DNA of 64,000 nt from Candidatus Baltobacteraceae bacterium (lineage in GTDB: Bacteria > Vulcanimicrobiota > Vulcanimicrobiia > Vulcanimicrobiales > Vulcanimicrobiaceae), in the NCBI GenBank assembly GCA_035502855.1, contig DATJTX010000014.1, positions 1 to 64,000 on the forward strand. The letters are read 5' to 3'. This document shows positions 8,291 to 18,084 of the stretch, piece after piece. Both the position numbers and the translations under genes were made by a program. Position 1 is the first letter of the stretch. Each line of letters starts with the position of its first letter. Under the pieces are notes generated by a model. That model did no database searches. It saw only the letters and a program-made list of their open reading frames with translations, and was not told where the DNA came from.

Positions 8291-9788
8291 GTCTTCCTCG
8301 GAACATCTGCGCTCGATGGTGATTGCGGCACTCGCGGGCTTGTTGTTTGCGCTGGCGTTTCCGCGCGCGGGATACGCGTGGGCGCCCCCCCTTGCCGCAG
8401 GGGCGCTGTTCTGGACCTGGCAACGCGCATCCTGGAAGCACGCGCTCATCCTGGGGTGGATCTGTGGGGTCGTATTTTTCACGATTTCGTTTTGGTGGTG
8501 GAGCACGACGATTCGCACTGCGGTCGGTCCGCTTGCTTACGCCGCGGTGATCGTGAGCGCCGCGATCGAAGCGCTCGCCATCGCGGTTGCCGGCGTCATG
8601 ACCGTCATCGCTCGCGCACGCATCGCACCGGCGCTGGTGCCGCTCGCCGCCGCGCTTGCATTCACGGCAACCGAATGGCTGCGCTCGATCGGCGTGTTCG
8701 GCGTCCCGTTCGCGCAACTCGGAACGACGCAGGTCGAAACGCCGCTGCGCGCGCTCGGCGCATATGCCGGCACGAGCGGCCTCACGTTCGTTTTGTGGCT
8801 GCTGGGAGCGTATGCGGCCTACGCGCTGCGCACGCGCACCTGGCGCGCATTCGCCGCAGTGCTCGTCGCAGTTGCGTTGGCAACGGGCGCCGCGTGGGCC
8901 GCATGGCCCGCGCGTACCGCGCCGCCGCCGTCCGTTCCGGTGGTCGCGGTACAAGGCAACATCGCGCAATCGCTCAAGTGGCAGCCGGGCTCGCTGCTGC
9001 GTGCCGTCAACGTCTACACGGCGATGACGCGCAGCGCGATCGCCTATCATCCGCGGCTGATCGTGTGGCCGGAAACCGTTATCGCGATGCGCGGAGGCGG
9101 ACTCAACACCGACACGCAACTCATGACGCAATTCACCGCACTCGCTGCGCAAGCCGACGCGAGCGTCGTGGTCGGAAGCATTCGTACCGGCGAAGGACTC
9201 TACTATAACTCGCTCTACCTCTTCACTCCCGGCGGAGTTACCGGCGTCTACGACAAACGGCAACTGGTACCGTTCGCCGAACATTTTCCCGGCGCACAAT
9301 TTTTGTGGTGGCTGCCCTACGTCGGCGAATTGAACGGTAATTTCGCCGAGGGTACGGGGACCGGCGTCTTTCCGACCACGGCCGGACTGAACGTCGGTGA
9401 GCTGATCTGTTGGGAGTCCGCCTTCGGAGATCTCGCCTACGATGAAGTGCGCCACGGCGCACAGGTGCTGATCGTGGCAACCGACGACGCGTGGTTCGGG
9501 ACGTCGTCGGGTCCGTACCAGCATGCCCAGATCGCGCAGATGCGCGCGATCGAGTCCGGCGAATACGTCGTCCGCGCCGCGGCGACGGGCATCAGCGGCA
9601 TCGTCGCGCCCGACGGAAGCTGGGAAGCAAAGCTGCCGCTCGACACGCGAGGGGACGTTCACGGCATGGTCGGGCCTCCCGCCGGCGCACCGTTCACGCG
9701 CATCGGGCCGACCCGGATCCTGTTCGCGACGATCGTGCTCTATTTGCTGCTCGTCCTCTTCGGGAGGCAGCGTGAAGAAACGAATTAA
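8289..9788 (+). CDS. lnt: Apolipoprotein N-acyltransferase
   Basis: This enzyme transfers an acyl chain from phospholipid to the N-terminal Cys of apolipoproteins, the last step of lipoprotein maturation in diderms. The N-terminal half has about seven membrane helices. The C-terminal half is a nitrilase-fold (CN_hydrolase) domain with the complete catalytic triad: Glu in VWPETVIAM, Lys in YDKRQLVPFAEHFP and Cys in ELICWESAFGD. A last helix follows. With ATG 8289 the length is 499 residues, as usual. ATG 8316 is an alternative start; neither has a strong ribosome binding site. It overlaps the LptC-like gene by 17 bases, so the two are translationally coupled. Confidence 0.92.
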   Translation: MSSSEHLRSMVIAALAGLLFALAFPRAGYAWAPPLAAGALFWTWQRASWKHALILGWICGVVFFTISFWWWSTTIRTAVGPLAYAAVIVSAAIEALAIAVAGVMTVIARARIAPALVPLAAALAFTATEWLRSIGVFGVPFAQLGTTQVETPLRALGAYAGTSGLTFVLWLLGAYAAYALRTRTWRAFAAVLVAVALATGAAWAAWPARTAPPPSVPVVAVQGNIAQSLKWQPGSLLRAVNVYTAMTRSAIAYHPRLIVWPETVIAMRGGGLNTDTQLMTQFTALAAQADASVVVGSIRTGEGLYYNSLYLFTPGGVTGVYDKRQLVPFAEHFPGAQFLWWLPYVGELNGNFAEGTGTGVFPTTAGLNVGELICWESAFGDLAYDEVRHGAQVLIVATDDAWFGTSSGPYQHAQIAQMRAIESGEYVVRAAATGISGIVAPDGSWEAKLPLDTRGDVHGMVGPPAGAPFTRIGPTRILFATIVLYLLLVLFGRQREETN

Positions 9789-10329
9789 GTGGCGCTGGGT
9801 CGCGCTGGCGGCCGGCGGGGTACTGGCAATCTACGTGATCGTCGAAGTGATCCTCGCCGGGATCGGCACGCCGCCCCTGCCGCCCGATCAGACCGGCATT
9901 ACCCTGCGCGGCGGCCACGTTTTGGGCAACCGCATCACGACCAAATCCTGGAGCTTCGACTACACGACGGCACAGCTCTCACCCGATGGAACGGTGGGAA
10001 CGGTCGAGGGGGTGCACGACGGCATCGTCTTCAAACACGGGAAACCCTACCTCAGAATCACGGCCGAACGGATCAGTGTCGATACGCTGTCACTGAATTT
10101 CACCGCGATCGGAAAGGTCACGGTAACCCTGATCGGCGACCCCCTCAAACGCTCGTTCGATACCGATCTCGTCATCTGGACCAACGGCTCGAAGATGCTC
10201 CTCATGCAGCATCCCAGCTTCCTGCATTCCGGCCATCACACGCTCGAGTTCGGCTCGGTCGCGATCAACTTCGCAACGGATCAGATTCACTTCGGCTCGA
10301 TCGAGGGAAGCACTCAGATAGAACATTAG
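9772..10329 (+). CDS. LptC-like periplasmic LPS-transport protein
   Basis: A 185-residue bitopic protein. It has a positively charged N-terminus (KKRIKWRW), one membrane helix (about residues 9-28) and a periplasmic beta-rich domain with the strand pattern of the LptC/LptA jellyroll (ITTKSWSFDYTTAQLSPDG, VHDGIVFKHGKPYLRITAERISVD). GTG 9772 is preceded by GGGAGG. The gene begins inside the end of lnt. LptC bridges the LptB2FG pump to LptA in known systems, so its place beside lptF/G and lptD supports this assignment, although sequence divergence leaves LptC versus another jellyroll protein open. No lptA or lptB is seen in the window. Confidence 0.7.
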   Translation: MKKRIKWRWVALAAGGVLAIYVIVEVILAGIGTPPLPPDQTGITLRGGHVLGNRITTKSWSFDYTTAQLSPDGTVGTVEGVHDGIVFKHGKPYLRITAERISVDTLSLNFTAIGKVTVTLIGDPLKRSFDTDLVIWTNGSKMLLMQHPSFLHSGHHTLEFGSVAINFATDQIHFGSIEGSTQIEH

Positions 10330-10402
10330 ATCGTTCGGCCGCCTTCCTATTTTTGCGGAAATCGGGCTCGCGCGGAGCAGCCGGTCGGCCGATAGATAAG
10401 GC

Positions 10403-10900
10403 ATGCGCCGCTTACGCTCGGCTCTTACCTGTGTGCTCCTTTTGGCTCTTCCCGCCTGCGCGCACAAAGGACCCGCAGCGCAGCCGTCGCTTCCGCCGAT
10501 GCTGATCGACGACCGGGGCGTCGTGATGCCGCTCGAGCAAGCGGTCACGAAGATTTCCTACCGTCCCTGGGTACCGCCGCGGCAGATTCTGAAATACGCA
10601 GTCATTCCGCCGCTCGGCGACTTGGACACGCCGAGCCACCGCGGCGTTGCGTTCGAATACCAATACGGCAATCAGGCGATGCTGCTCTCGGAATGGCCGA
10701 AGCAAAACTTCACGCTGCTGTTCTTACACGGCGAAGACATCACGTCGACGCCGTGTAAGATCGCACACTATAAAGCCGATGGCGTTGCATGGACGACGAA
10801 GAGCAACCTTGCGATGACGCTTCAGCCCGACGGGAGCGTCGACCCCAAGGACGTCGAAGCGGAAGCGAGGCGGTTGATCGCGGCTGGAGGATGCCGCTGA
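10403..10900 (+). CDS. Hypothetical lipoprotein, 165 aa
   Basis: The protein has a signal peptide with a clear lipobox (LLALPAC, Cys at about residue 19) and a Pro-rich post-cleavage stretch. Its globular domain ends in a conserved-looking Cys pair (STPCKIAHYKADG and a terminal GGCR). The central part (GVAFEYQYGNQAMLLSEWPKQ) is beta-rich, and I cannot assign a family. It follows the LptC-like gene after 73 bases, so it may belong to the same envelope unit, perhaps with its own promoter. It is convergent with the KGG-repeat gene, with only 4 bases between the stops. Confidence 0.7.
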   Translation: MRRLRSALTCVLLLALPACAHKGPAAQPSLPPMLIDDRGVVMPLEQAVTKISYRPWVPPRQILKYAVIPPLGDLDTPSHRGVAFEYQYGNQAMLLSEWPKQNFTLLFLHGEDITSTPCKIAHYKADGVAWTTKSNLAMTLQPDGSVDPKDVEAEARRLIAAGGCR

Positions 10901-10904
10901 CGCC

Positions 10905-11240
10905 TCAGCTCTCTTCCTCGCTGGATTCGTCGACCCGCTTCTTCTTGGCCTCGGCGATCAGCTTCTTCACCTTCTGACCGCCCTTGTGGCCGATCTCTTC
11001 GTAGAAATCCGGGCCGTACTTTTCTTTGACGACTTTGCCGCCTTTTTGACCGATCGATTCGTAGAACTCTACGCCATGCCGATCGCGTGTCGCCTTGCCG
11101 CCTTTGCGGCCAATCTCTTCATAGAAGGTCGATCCATAGCGATCGCGCACGGTGTCGCCGCCCTTTTTGCCGGCCTCGCGCACCGACATGTCTTTCGCAG
11201 CGTCGTCATCGGCTCCGCTCCCGCCTTTTTTGCCAGCCAT
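10905..11240 (-). CDS. KGG-repeat stress protein (GsiB-like), 111 aa
   Basis: A very hydrophilic Gly/Lys/Glu-rich protein with three roughly 20-residue repeats of the pattern YGxxFYEEIGxKGG (RYGSTFYEEIGRKGG, RHGVEFYESIGQKGG, KYGPDFYEEIGHKGG). It also has a leading MSVREAGKKGG unit and a charged tail (KKKRVDESSEEES). This is the bacterial KGG repeat, also seen in Bacillus subtilis GsiB and related to plant group 1 LEA (Em) proteins. Such proteins are disordered and are linked to desiccation, starvation and acid stress. The gene lies 32 bases downstream of a shorter paralogue with the same repeat and is probably co-transcribed with it. Confidence 0.88.
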   Translation of the reverse strand: MAGKKGGSGADDDAAKDMSVREAGKKGGDTVRDRYGSTFYEEIGRKGGKATRDRHGVEFYESIGQKGGKVVKEKYGPDFYEEIGHKGGQKVKKLIAEAKKKRVDESSEEES

Positions 11241-11272
11241 AAATTGGATTACCGTTCGGGATGAAGTGGAGC

Positions 11273-11479
11273 TTACGACTTACGCTTGGGCTTTTGGCCG
11301 CCTTTTTGACCGATGACTTCATAGAACGAGGGGCCGTATTTGGTTTTGGTCGCCTCGCCGCCCTTGCGGCCGATCTCTTCGTAGAACTCCGTGCCGTACT
11401 TCGCTTTGACGCGCTCGCCGCCGCGACGACCTGCTTCGCGCACGCTCATGCCGCCTTGCGGCTCCTCTTGAATCGACAT
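11273..11479 (-). CDS. KGG-repeat stress protein (GsiB-like), 68 aa
   Basis: A short paralogue of the next gene, with two YGxxFYEVIGxKGG units plus a leading MSVREAGRRGG unit and a basic tail. It has no signal peptide or membrane segment, so it is cytoplasmic and probably disordered. ATG 11479 is preceded by AAGGAGAG about 11 bases upstream, a strong site. About 43 bases upstream of the ATG is a sequence matching a general-stress (sigma-B type) promoter, so this is likely the first gene of a two-gene stress unit. The shared repeats suggest the pair arose by duplication with a change in repeat number. Confidence 0.88.
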   Translation of the reverse strand: MSIQEEPQGGMSVREAGRRGGERVKAKYGTEFYEEIGRKGGEATKTKYGPSFYEVIGQKGGQKPKRKS

Positions 11480-11521
11480 CTGGATTTCATCTCTCCTTGC
11501 GGAAAAGGATACGGACGTACT

Positions 11522-11546
11522 ATGCCCAGACGCCCGGTCGCTAAAC
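11522..11546 (-). promoter_or_regulatory. Sigma-B-like promoter for the KGG genes
   Basis: Read on the minus strand, GTTTAG (11546-11541), 13 bases, then GGGCAT (11527-11522). The Bacillus sigma-B consensus is GTTTAA, 12-15 bases, GGGTAT, so each half matches 5 of 6. The predicted start gives a 5' leader of roughly 35 bases with the AAGGAGAG site. gsiB, the best-known KGG gene, is sigma-B dependent in Bacillus. Whether this organism has such a sigma factor is not visible here. Confidence 0.5.
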
Positions 11547-11590
11547 CCAGGAATTCACAAGCGTGAGTTCGACGGCGAGCGGCGGCCAGG

Positions 11591-11636
11591 GCGAGCGCTC
11601 GCTCTCTTTGTCCTCCCCCGGCCGGTATCCGCGCCG
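11591..11636 (+). repeat. Palindrome and inverted repeat upstream of the BsuPI gene
   Basis: A perfect 12-base palindrome GCGAGCGCTCGC (11591-11602) is followed by CCCCCGGC ... GCCGGGG (about 11613-11641), able to form a GC-rich hairpin. It lies between the stress promoter and the start of the plus-strand glucan operon. It could be an operator or a leader hairpin. Confidence 0.3.
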
Positions 11637-11656
11637 CCGGGGTTGAAGGCTAAAAA

Positions 11657-12271
11657 ATGCTCGCGCTGGCCGCGCTCACGCTCTCGCTGCAATTGCAGCA
11701 GACGAGTTACGATTTGCTCGACGGCGTTTCAATTGAAGTCGCCGTTCACAACAGCGCGAATGCCCCGGTGGCGGTGGCGTTCGCGCAACCGGCCGAATAT
11801 CGGATTTCGGTGCTGCGCGGCGACCGCGTGATTTGGAGCAGCTCGACCGCCGAACCGGCCGGCGTGACCTTTCCCATTCACAAGCACACGTTCGTGCAAG
11901 GGCCGAGCGTCTTGGTGGTTTACGTTTGGAATACGATCGAGTCCGACGGCTCGACGCCTGATCCGGGCGACTATACGGTGCGCGCGCAACTGCTCGGCCA
12001 AAACCTCGCACCGCAAGCCACGGCAATGCTGCACTTCATCCCGCCGGTTCCGCTCGCCGCGGTCGAAAAGCTCAAACTCGGGAACTCGGTAACGGTTTCC
12101 GGCACGCTCGATCCCACCAAGCAAATTCTTACCGATTCCAGCGGGTCGCTCGTGCTGGCGCGACGCCTGATCACCGCACCGGACGAGCCGGTTGCCGTGC
12201 GCGGTTATTTGATCCGCCGCCCCGACCGCACCCTCGTCTTTTTCGTACAACGCTGGGCGCCGCTGCAATGA
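11657..12271 (+). CDS. BsuPI-domain protein
   Basis: The first half has the beta-sandwich pattern of the BsuPI domain (intracellular proteinase inhibitor type): SYDLLDGVSIEVAVHNSANAPV then YRISVLRGDRVIWSSS and GDYTVRAQLL. The second half is a shorter beta-rich region (VTVSGTLDP, VAVRGYLIRRPD). The N-terminus is only weakly hydrophobic (LALAALTLSLQ), so export is uncertain. ATG 11657 follows GAAGG at about 8 bases. It overlaps the debranching-enzyme gene by 4 bases and heads a five-gene run of carbohydrate enzymes. A link to alpha-glucan metabolism is inferred from position only. Confidence 0.65.
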   Translation: MLALAALTLSLQLQQTSYDLLDGVSIEVAVHNSANAPVAVAFAQPAEYRISVLRGDRVIWSSSTAEPAGVTFPIHKHTFVQGPSVLVVYVWNTIESDGSTPDPGDYTVRAQLLGQNLAPQATAMLHFIPPVPLAAVEKLKLGNSVTVSGTLDPTKQILTDSSGSLVLARRLITAPDEPVAVRGYLIRRPDRTLVFFVQRWAPLQ

Positions 12272-14190
12272 CGTCGGAGTGGCTGTGCACGAACGGCTTG
12301 GGCGGCTATGCTTCAGGCACCAAGAGCGACGTGCTCGAGCGGCGCTATCACGGACTGCTGGTTGCCGCGCTCGATCCGCCGCTCGGACGGCGCGTGCTGC
12401 TGAGTAAATTCGACGCTTCCGCCGTTTATAACGGCGTCTCGTACGATCTTTCGTCGAATCGCTGGCACGACGGAACGCTCGCGCCGCAAGGCTTTCGTCT
12501 CCTCGTCGATTTTCGTCTCGACGGCCGCGTCCCGGCCTGGACGTACGCCTTCGCCGATGCGCTGCTCGAGCGCCGGATCTGGATGGAACACGGCGCCAAC
12601 ACGACCTACGTGCAGTGGACCCTGCGCGATGCGAGCGCTCCGGTCGAGCTCGTCCTCAAGGCCTACGTCAACGATCGCGACTACCATGCGCTGACGCATG
12701 CCTTCGACGTGTGCGACGTCGCCCGAGTCGAGGACGACGCCGCCACGATCAGGCTGGGCGACGGCACGGCCTGGCACCTGAAGGCGCCCGGCGCGCGGCT
12801 CGAATCCGCAGCCGATTGGTACTACGGTTTCCGCTACGACGCCGAGCGCGAGCGCGGGCTCGACGACGTCGAAGACTTGTACCACGCGTTGACGATTCAC
12901 GCGCAGCTCCCAAGGACCGGCGCGAACCTGCTCGTCACCGCTTCGCTCGATGCAAACCCCGGTGTTCCGGCTGACCCGCATGCGCGTGAACGCGAGCTGC
13001 TCGCGCGCTGGAAAAACGCGAATCCGCGTCTGAAGAATCCGCCGGCCTGGATCGAGGCCCTCGTGTTGGCCGCCGATCAGTTCGTCGTCGCACGCACGAT
13101 CGACGGCGCGCCGGGCTGCACGGTCATCGCCGGCTATCATTGGTTCGGCGATTGGGGACGCGATACGATGATCGCGCTGCCCGGTCTTGCACTGACGACC
13201 GGCGCGCCCGAGGTCGCAGGCTCGATCCTGCGCACGTTCGCGCGAACGCTCGATCGCGGCATGCTGCCCAATCGCTTTCCGGATAGCGGTCAAGCGCCCG
13301 AGTACAACACGGTCGATGCCGCGCTCTGGTTCATCGAAGCGGTGCGGCTCTATCACGCGGCAACACACGATCGTGCCTTGCTCGAGGAATTGTTCGACGC
13401 ACTGCACGCGATCGTCGATTGGTACGCGCGAGGAACGCGCTACGATATCGCGGTCGACGAACGCGACGGCTTGCTTCGCGCCGGCACACCCGGCGTGCAG
13501 CTGACGTGGATGGACGCCAAGATCGGTGATTGGGTCGTGACCCCGCGGATCGGCAAGCCGATCGAGATCAACGCGCTATGGTACAACGCACTGTGCACGT
13601 TGGACGCGTTCGCACAGAAGCTCGGTCGCGATCCCACGCGCTACCGCGACCTCGGCTCGCGCGCGCGCGCATCATTCGGCCGGTTCTGGAACGAGCAGAC
13701 GAATTACCCGTTCGACGTGCTGGACGGTCCCGACGGAAACGACGCGGCCATTCGCCCCAACGCCGTTTACGCCGTAGCGTTGCCGTTCCGAGCATTCGAG
13801 AGCCGCCGCGAACATGCGATCGTCGATCGCATCGCGCGCGAGCTGTGGACGCCGATGGGCCTGCGCTCGCTCGCGCCGTCGGATCCGGCTTACGTAGGCC
13901 GGTATGCCGGATCGCCGAGCGACCGTGACGCCGCCTATCATCGCGGAACCGCCTGGCCCTTTCTCGCAGGGGCATTTGCCCGCGCTTACGCAAATGCATA
14001 CGGCGACCGGCGTCGAGCCCTGCGTTTCATCGAGGCTGTTGCCGCGCATATCAACACGTACGGAATCGGGACGCTCGCCGAGATCGCCGACGGTGATCCG
14101 CCGCACGATCCGCGCGGCTGCATCGCGCAGGCATGGAGCGTCGGCGAAGCGTTACGGACCTGGCACGCATTAGAGGAGATCGAGGAATGA
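12268..14190 (+). CDS. Glycogen debranching enzyme (amylo-alpha-1,6-glucosidase, GH133 type)
   Basis: Matches the archaeal/bacterial-type glycogen debranching enzyme family. The N-terminal domain starts [14 protein letters not shown], and the (alpha/alpha)6 catalytic domain contains [19 protein letters not shown] (about residue 290), [24 protein letters not shown] and [20 protein letters not shown]. It hydrolyses alpha-1,6 branch glucosyl units. At 640 residues it has the usual bacterial length. It overlaps both neighbours by 4 bases (ATGA). A second, GH13-type debranching enzyme (GlgX) is in the convergent run at 24-26 kb, so the organism has two unrelated debranching systems near each other. 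Confidence 0.9.
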   Translation: MTSEWLCTNGLGGYASGTKSDVLERRYHGLLVAALDPPLGRRVLLSKFDASAVYNGVSYDLSSNRWHDGTLAPQGFRLLVDFRLDGRVPAWTYAFADALLERRIWMEHGANTTYVQWTLRDASAPVELVLKAYVNDRDYHALTHAFDVCDVARVEDDAATIRLGDGTAWHLKAPGARLESAADWYYGFRYDAERERGLDDVEDLYHALTIHAQLPRTGANLLVTASLDANPGVPADPHARERELLARWKNANPRLKNPPAWIEALVLAADQFVVARTIDGAPGCTVIAGYHWFGDWGRDTMIALPGLALTTGAPEVAGSILRTFARTLDRGMLPNRFPDSGQAPEYNTVDAALWFIEAVRLYHAATHDRALLEELFDALHAIVDWYARGTRYDIAVDERDGLLRAGTPGVQLTWMDAKIGDWVVTPRIGKPIEINALWYNALCTLDAFAQKLGRDPTRYRDLGSRARASFGRFWNEQTNYPFDVLDGPDGNDAAIRPNAVYAVALPFRAFESRREHAIVDRIARELWTPMGLRSLAPSDPAYVGRYAGSPSDRDAAYHRGTAWPFLAGAFARAYANAYGDRRRALRFIEAVAAHINTYGIGTLAEIADGDPPHDPRGCIAQAWSVGEALRTWHALEEIEE

Positions 14191-16835
14191 TCGAGCCGCC
14201 GACCGCCGAGCACGCGCGGATGTTCGAGCACAGCTCGCGTCACAACTGGCGGCAGTGGGGGCCCTACGTCAGCGACCGGCAGTGGGGCACGGTTCGCGAG
14301 GATTACAGTGCAACCGGTGAGGCTTGGGATTATTTTCCGTTCGACATCGCCGGGCAGCGTGTGTACCGCTGGGGCGAAGACGGCATTTTCGGCATCTCCG
14401 ATCTCCACCAGCATCTTTGCTTCGCGCTGGCGATGTGGAACGGCAACGACGACCGGCTCAAAGAGCGACTCTTCGGACTATCCGGAACGCAGGGCAATCA
14501 CGGCGAAGACGTCAAGGAGTACTATTACTATCTCGACAATCTGCCCTCGCACGCGTACATGCGCGCACTCTACAAGTATCCGCATGCGGCGTTTCCCTAT
14601 CGGGACTTGATCGACGAAAACGGCCGGCGCTCGCGCGCGCAGCCGGAGTACGAGCTGATCGACACCGGCATCTTCGATGCCAACGCGTACTTTGACGTCG
14701 AGATCGAGTACGCCAAGTCGGACTTCGACGACATCCTCATTCGAGTCCGCGCCACCAATCGGGGCTCCGCGGAACATACGCTGCATCTGCTGCCGACGCT
14801 CTGGTTTCGCAACGAGTGGAGCTGGCGCGAAGGCATCGAGCGTTCCTCGATCGAGCTGCGCCATCACGTCCACGGGATTCACGCCTGTGTGGCGCATCAG
14901 GCCAACCTCGGCGACTACTGGTTTTACGCCAAAGAGGCGGCCGAACTGCTCTTCACCGAAAATGAAACCAACTTCGAGCACCTCTACGGCATCTCGAACC
15001 GTACGCCGCACGTGAAAGACGGGATCGAGCGCGCTATCGTACACGGCGAGCGCTCCGCGGTCAGCGCGAGCGCGCGCGGCACCAAGGTCAGCGCGCACTA
15101 TCCGATCACGCTCGCGCCCGACGAGAGCCGCACGCTCGAGCTGCGCCTCTCGGCCAACCCGCACGATCCGCCGTTCGGCGAAGAATTCGACGCGCTCTTT
15201 TCCACGCGCATCGAGGAGGCGGACGCGTTCTACGAAGAGATCAATCCGTTTCATGCCGACGTCGAAGCGCGGCGCGTTCAGCGCCAAGCATTCGCCGGTC
15301 TGTTGTGGACGAAGCAGTTCTATCACTACAACGTGCCGCGCTGGCTGACCGGGGATCCGTTACAGCCGCCGCCGCCGCCGGAACGCCTGCACGGCCGCAA
15401 TCACGACTGGATCCACTTCGATTCGGCCGAAGTCATGTCGATGCCGGACAAGTGGGAGTATCCGTGGTTCGCGGCCTGGGACCTCGCCTTTCACACGGTC
15501 GCGTTCGCGTTGATCGATCCCGCCTTTGCGAAGGGGCAGCTCATCTTGCTCGCGCGCGAATGGTTCATGCATCCCAACGGGCAGCTCCCGGCGTACGAGT
15601 GGGCGTTCGCCGACGTCAATCCGCCGGTCCATGCCTGGGCGGCGCTGCGCATCTACCAAATCGAGCAGAAAGAACACGGCCGCGGCGATATCGCATTTCT
15701 CGAACGCGTCTTCCAAAAGCTGCTGCTGAATTTCACCTGGTGGGTCAATCGCAAGGACGCACAAGGGAACAACGTCTTCCAGGGCGGCTTTCTCGGGCTC
15801 GACAACATCGGCGTTTTCGACCGCAGTAAACCGCTGCCGGCCGGCGGATTTTTGAATCAATCCGACGGTACGAGCTGGATGGGCGTCTACACCCTCAACA
15901 TGCTGGCGATCGCGCTCGAGCTGGCGATGCACGAGAACGTCTATGAAGACATCGCGATCAAGTTCTTCGAACACTTCCTCTACATCGCGGATGCGATCAA
16001 CCATCTCGGCGGTCACGGCCTGTGGAACCACGAGGACGGCTTCTATTACGACATGCTGATGCTGGGCGACGGGACGCAGATCCCGATGCGGATCCATTCG
16101 ATGGTCGGACTGCTGCCGCTGCTCGCGGTCGAGATCATCGAGCCGGAGGATTTCAACTCGCTGCCCGAGTTCAAGCGGCGCGTCGAGTGGTTCATCACGC
16201 ACCGGCCGGAACTGGCGCGCAACGTCGCGAGCATCACGGAGCCGGGCATGGGCGAGCGCCGGTTACTCGCCATCGTCGGCCGCGACCGGCTGGTGCGCAT
16301 TCTGAGCGCGATGCTGGATGAGTCGAAGTTCTTGAGCCCGCATGGTCTGCGCGCGCTCTCGCGCTATCATAAGGAGCACCCGTTCGTGCTGCGCCTCGAC
16401 GGCCAAGAGTACAGCGTCGATTACGAGCCGGCCGAGTCGACCAGCGGGCTTTTCGGCGGCAACTCGAACTGGCGTGGTCCGATCTGGTATCCGCTCAACT
16501 TCTTGCTCGTCGAAGCCCTGCAGCGCTTTCACTACTACTACGGCAGCACGCTCAAAGTGGAAGCGCCGACCGGAAGCGGAACGATGCTGGACCTGTGGGA
16601 GGTCGGCGCGATGCTTTCGGGACGCCTGATCAACATCTTTCTTCCCGACGCACAGGGCCACCGGCCGGTTTTCGGCGGCGTCGAGAAGTTCAACGCCGAT
16701 CCGCATTGGCGCGACAACCTTCTCTTCTACGAATATTTCAACGGCGACGACGGTGCGGGTCTGGGCGCGAGCCACCAAACCGGCTGGACGGCGCTGGTTG
16801 CAAAACTCATAGAGCAGCGCAGTGAATACGGTTAA
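14187..16835 (+). CDS. GH63/MGH1-like glucosidase, 882 aa
   Basis: A large soluble glycosidase of the GH63-related (alpha/alpha)6 family often annotated simply as 'glucosidase'. The N-terminal part has [22 protein letters not shown] and [11 protein letters not shown]. The catalytic region has the MGH1-like features [51 protein letters not shown] and [12 protein letters not shown]. It has no signal peptide. ATG 14187 overlaps the debranching gene by 4 bases. The related family includes glucosylglycerate, mannosylglycerate and alpha-glucosidase activities, so the exact substrate is open. The position argues for a glucan or a glucosyl solute. Confidence 0.85.
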   Translation: MIEPPTAEHARMFEHSSRHNWRQWGPYVSDRQWGTVREDYSATGEAWDYFPFDIAGQRVYRWGEDGIFGISDLHQHLCFALAMWNGNDDRLKERLFGLSGTQGNHGEDVKEYYYYLDNLPSHAYMRALYKYPHAAFPYRDLIDENGRRSRAQPEYELIDTGIFDANAYFDVEIEYAKSDFDDILIRVRATNRGSAEHTLHLLPTLWFRNEWSWREGIERSSIELRHHVHGIHACVAHQANLGDYWFYAKEAAELLFTENETNFEHLYGISNRTPHVKDGIERAIVHGERSAVSASARGTKVSAHYPITLAPDESRTLELRLSANPHDPPFGEEFDALFSTRIEEADAFYEEINPFHADVEARRVQRQAFAGLLWTKQFYHYNVPRWLTGDPLQPPPPPERLHGRNHDWIHFDSAEVMSMPDKWEYPWFAAWDLAFHTVAFALIDPAFAKGQLILLAREWFMHPNGQLPAYEWAFADVNPPVHAWAALRIYQIEQKEHGRGDIAFLERVFQKLLLNFTWWVNRKDAQGNNVFQGGFLGLDNIGVFDRSKPLPAGGFLNQSDGTSWMGVYTLNMLAIALELAMHENVYEDIAIKFFEHFLYIADAINHLGGHGLWNHEDGFYYDMLMLGDGTQIPMRIHSMVGLLPLLAVEIIEPEDFNSLPEFKRRVEWFITHRPELARNVASITEPGMGERRLLAIVGRDRLVRILSAMLDESKFLSPHGLRALSRYHKEHPFVLRLDGQEYSVDYEPAESTSGLFGGNSNWRGPIWYPLNFLLVEALQRFHYYYGSTLKVEAPTGSGTMLDLWEVGAMLSGRLINIFLPDAQGHRPVFGGVEKFNADPHWRDNLLFYEYFNGDDGAGLGASHQTGWTALVAKLIEQRSEYG

Positions 16836-18084
16836 TAGGAGTCAAGTCGTCATTCTGGCGTTCGAAGGCCCCGATCGTTACGCGATGGTCGGCGGGCTCG
16901 GCGTGCGCGTGAGCGAACTGGCGATCGCACTCGACGAAGCCGGCGTGCGCACCGACCTGATCTTCGTCGGCGATCCGCAGCGTGAGCCGGTCGAGCGGCG
17001 CGGCTCGGAACTGACGCTACGGCGCTGGTGTCAATGGATCTCCGTGCATCATCCGCACGGCGTGTACGACGGTGAGTGGGGAAAGATCGAGGACTACGCG
17101 CGCAGCGTGCCGCCGTTCGTCGTCGAGGAATTCGTGCGCCACGCGGCGGAGCGCGGCGAGCGCGTGCTGGTGATGGCGGAGGACTGGCAGGTCGCGCCGG
17201 CGGTCTTCGGCCTGGATCGGCTCGCGCGCGAGGCGGGGATGCGCGACGCCCTCACGATCGCCTGGAACGCCAACAATACCTACGGCTTTCATACCATCGA
17301 CTTTCATGCGCTCGCGCAGGCAGCGCACATCACCTGCGTGAGCCGTTATATGAAATTCGAGCTCGCGCAACACGGAGCACAGGCATTGGTGATCCCCAAC
17401 GGCATTCCCGAACGCGTTTTCTCCGAGGCGAGTGCGGCCGGCGCCGCCTACCTGCGGCGCATGTTGGGCAATCGCCGCCTCTTGGTGAAAGTGGGCCGCT
17501 TCGACCCCGATAAACGCTGGCTTCAGGCGATCGATGCGCTCGCCGATCTGCGCGCCGCGGGCACCTCCGTCGTGCTCGCAATTCGCGGCGGCAAGGAACC
17601 CTACGCCGGCGAGGTTTTCGCGCGCGCGCGCGATCGCGGCCTCGAGATCGACGATGTAAACATCGATGCGCCTTCACCCGAGTCGCTCGCCGGCGTGTTG
17701 GCCAACACGCACGCCGACATCGTCAACGTGCGCAGCTTCCTGCCCGACGCGCTGCTCTTCACGCTCTACGCCGCGGCCGACGCCGTGCTCGCGAACAGCG
17801 GTAAGGAACCGTTCGGCCTGGTCGGATTGGAGGTGATGGCGTCAGGCGGCATCGCCGTTTGCGGCTCGACCGGTGAGGATTACGCGCGCGCCTTCGACAA
17901 CGCAATCGTCTGCGATACCGGCGATCCGGCCGAACTCGCGAGCTATCTCGAGCGCCTGTTCGGCGATCCAGGCTTGCGCGAGCGCATGAGCGAAAGTGCG
18001 CTCGCAACCGCGCGCCGGTTTACCTGGCCGTCGGTTCTCGAGGTACTCGATGCGAAGCTCGCCTTCATGAACGCACGCCGATGA
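16822..18084 (+). CDS. Glycosyltransferase, GT-B fold (GT4/GT5-like)
   Basis: The N-terminus ([29 protein letters not shown]) is the glycine-rich start of GT-B enzymes and resembles glycogen/starch synthases. The C-terminal half has [18 protein letters not shown] and the nucleotide-sugar site [15 protein letters not shown] with the E-x7-E motif. At 420 residues it is slightly shorter than typical glycogen synthase (about 470-490). GTG 16822 overlaps the previous gene by 14 bases, and the end overlaps the amine oxidase by 4. Between a debranching enzyme and an oxidase, and with no glgA elsewhere in the window, it is a candidate glucan synthase or trehalose-synthase-like transferase, but the acceptor is unknown. 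Confidence 0.8.
   Translation: MNTVNRSQVVILAFEGPDRYAMVGGLGVRVSELAIALDEAGVRTDLIFVGDPQREPVERRGSELTLRRWCQWISVHHPHGVYDGEWGKIEDYARSVPPFVVEEFVRHAAERGERVLVMAEDWQVAPAVFGLDRLAREAGMRDALTIAWNANNTYGFHTIDFHALAQAAHITCVSRYMKFELAQHGAQALVIPNGIPERVFSEASAAGAAYLRRMLGNRRLLVKVGRFDPDKRWLQAIDALADLRAAGTSVVLAIRGGKEPYAGEVFARARDRGLEIDDVNIDAPSPESLAGVLANTHADIVNVRSFLPDALLFTLYAAADAVLANSGKEPFGLVGLEVMASGGIAVCGSTGEDYARAFDNAIVCDTGDPAELASYLERLFGDPGLRERMSESALATARRFTWPSVLEVLDAKLAFMNARR

Noticed and set aside
8280-9662. 460-residue minus-strand open frame opposite lnt
   Set aside because: Antisense shadow; the plus strand carries the full catalytic triad of Lnt.
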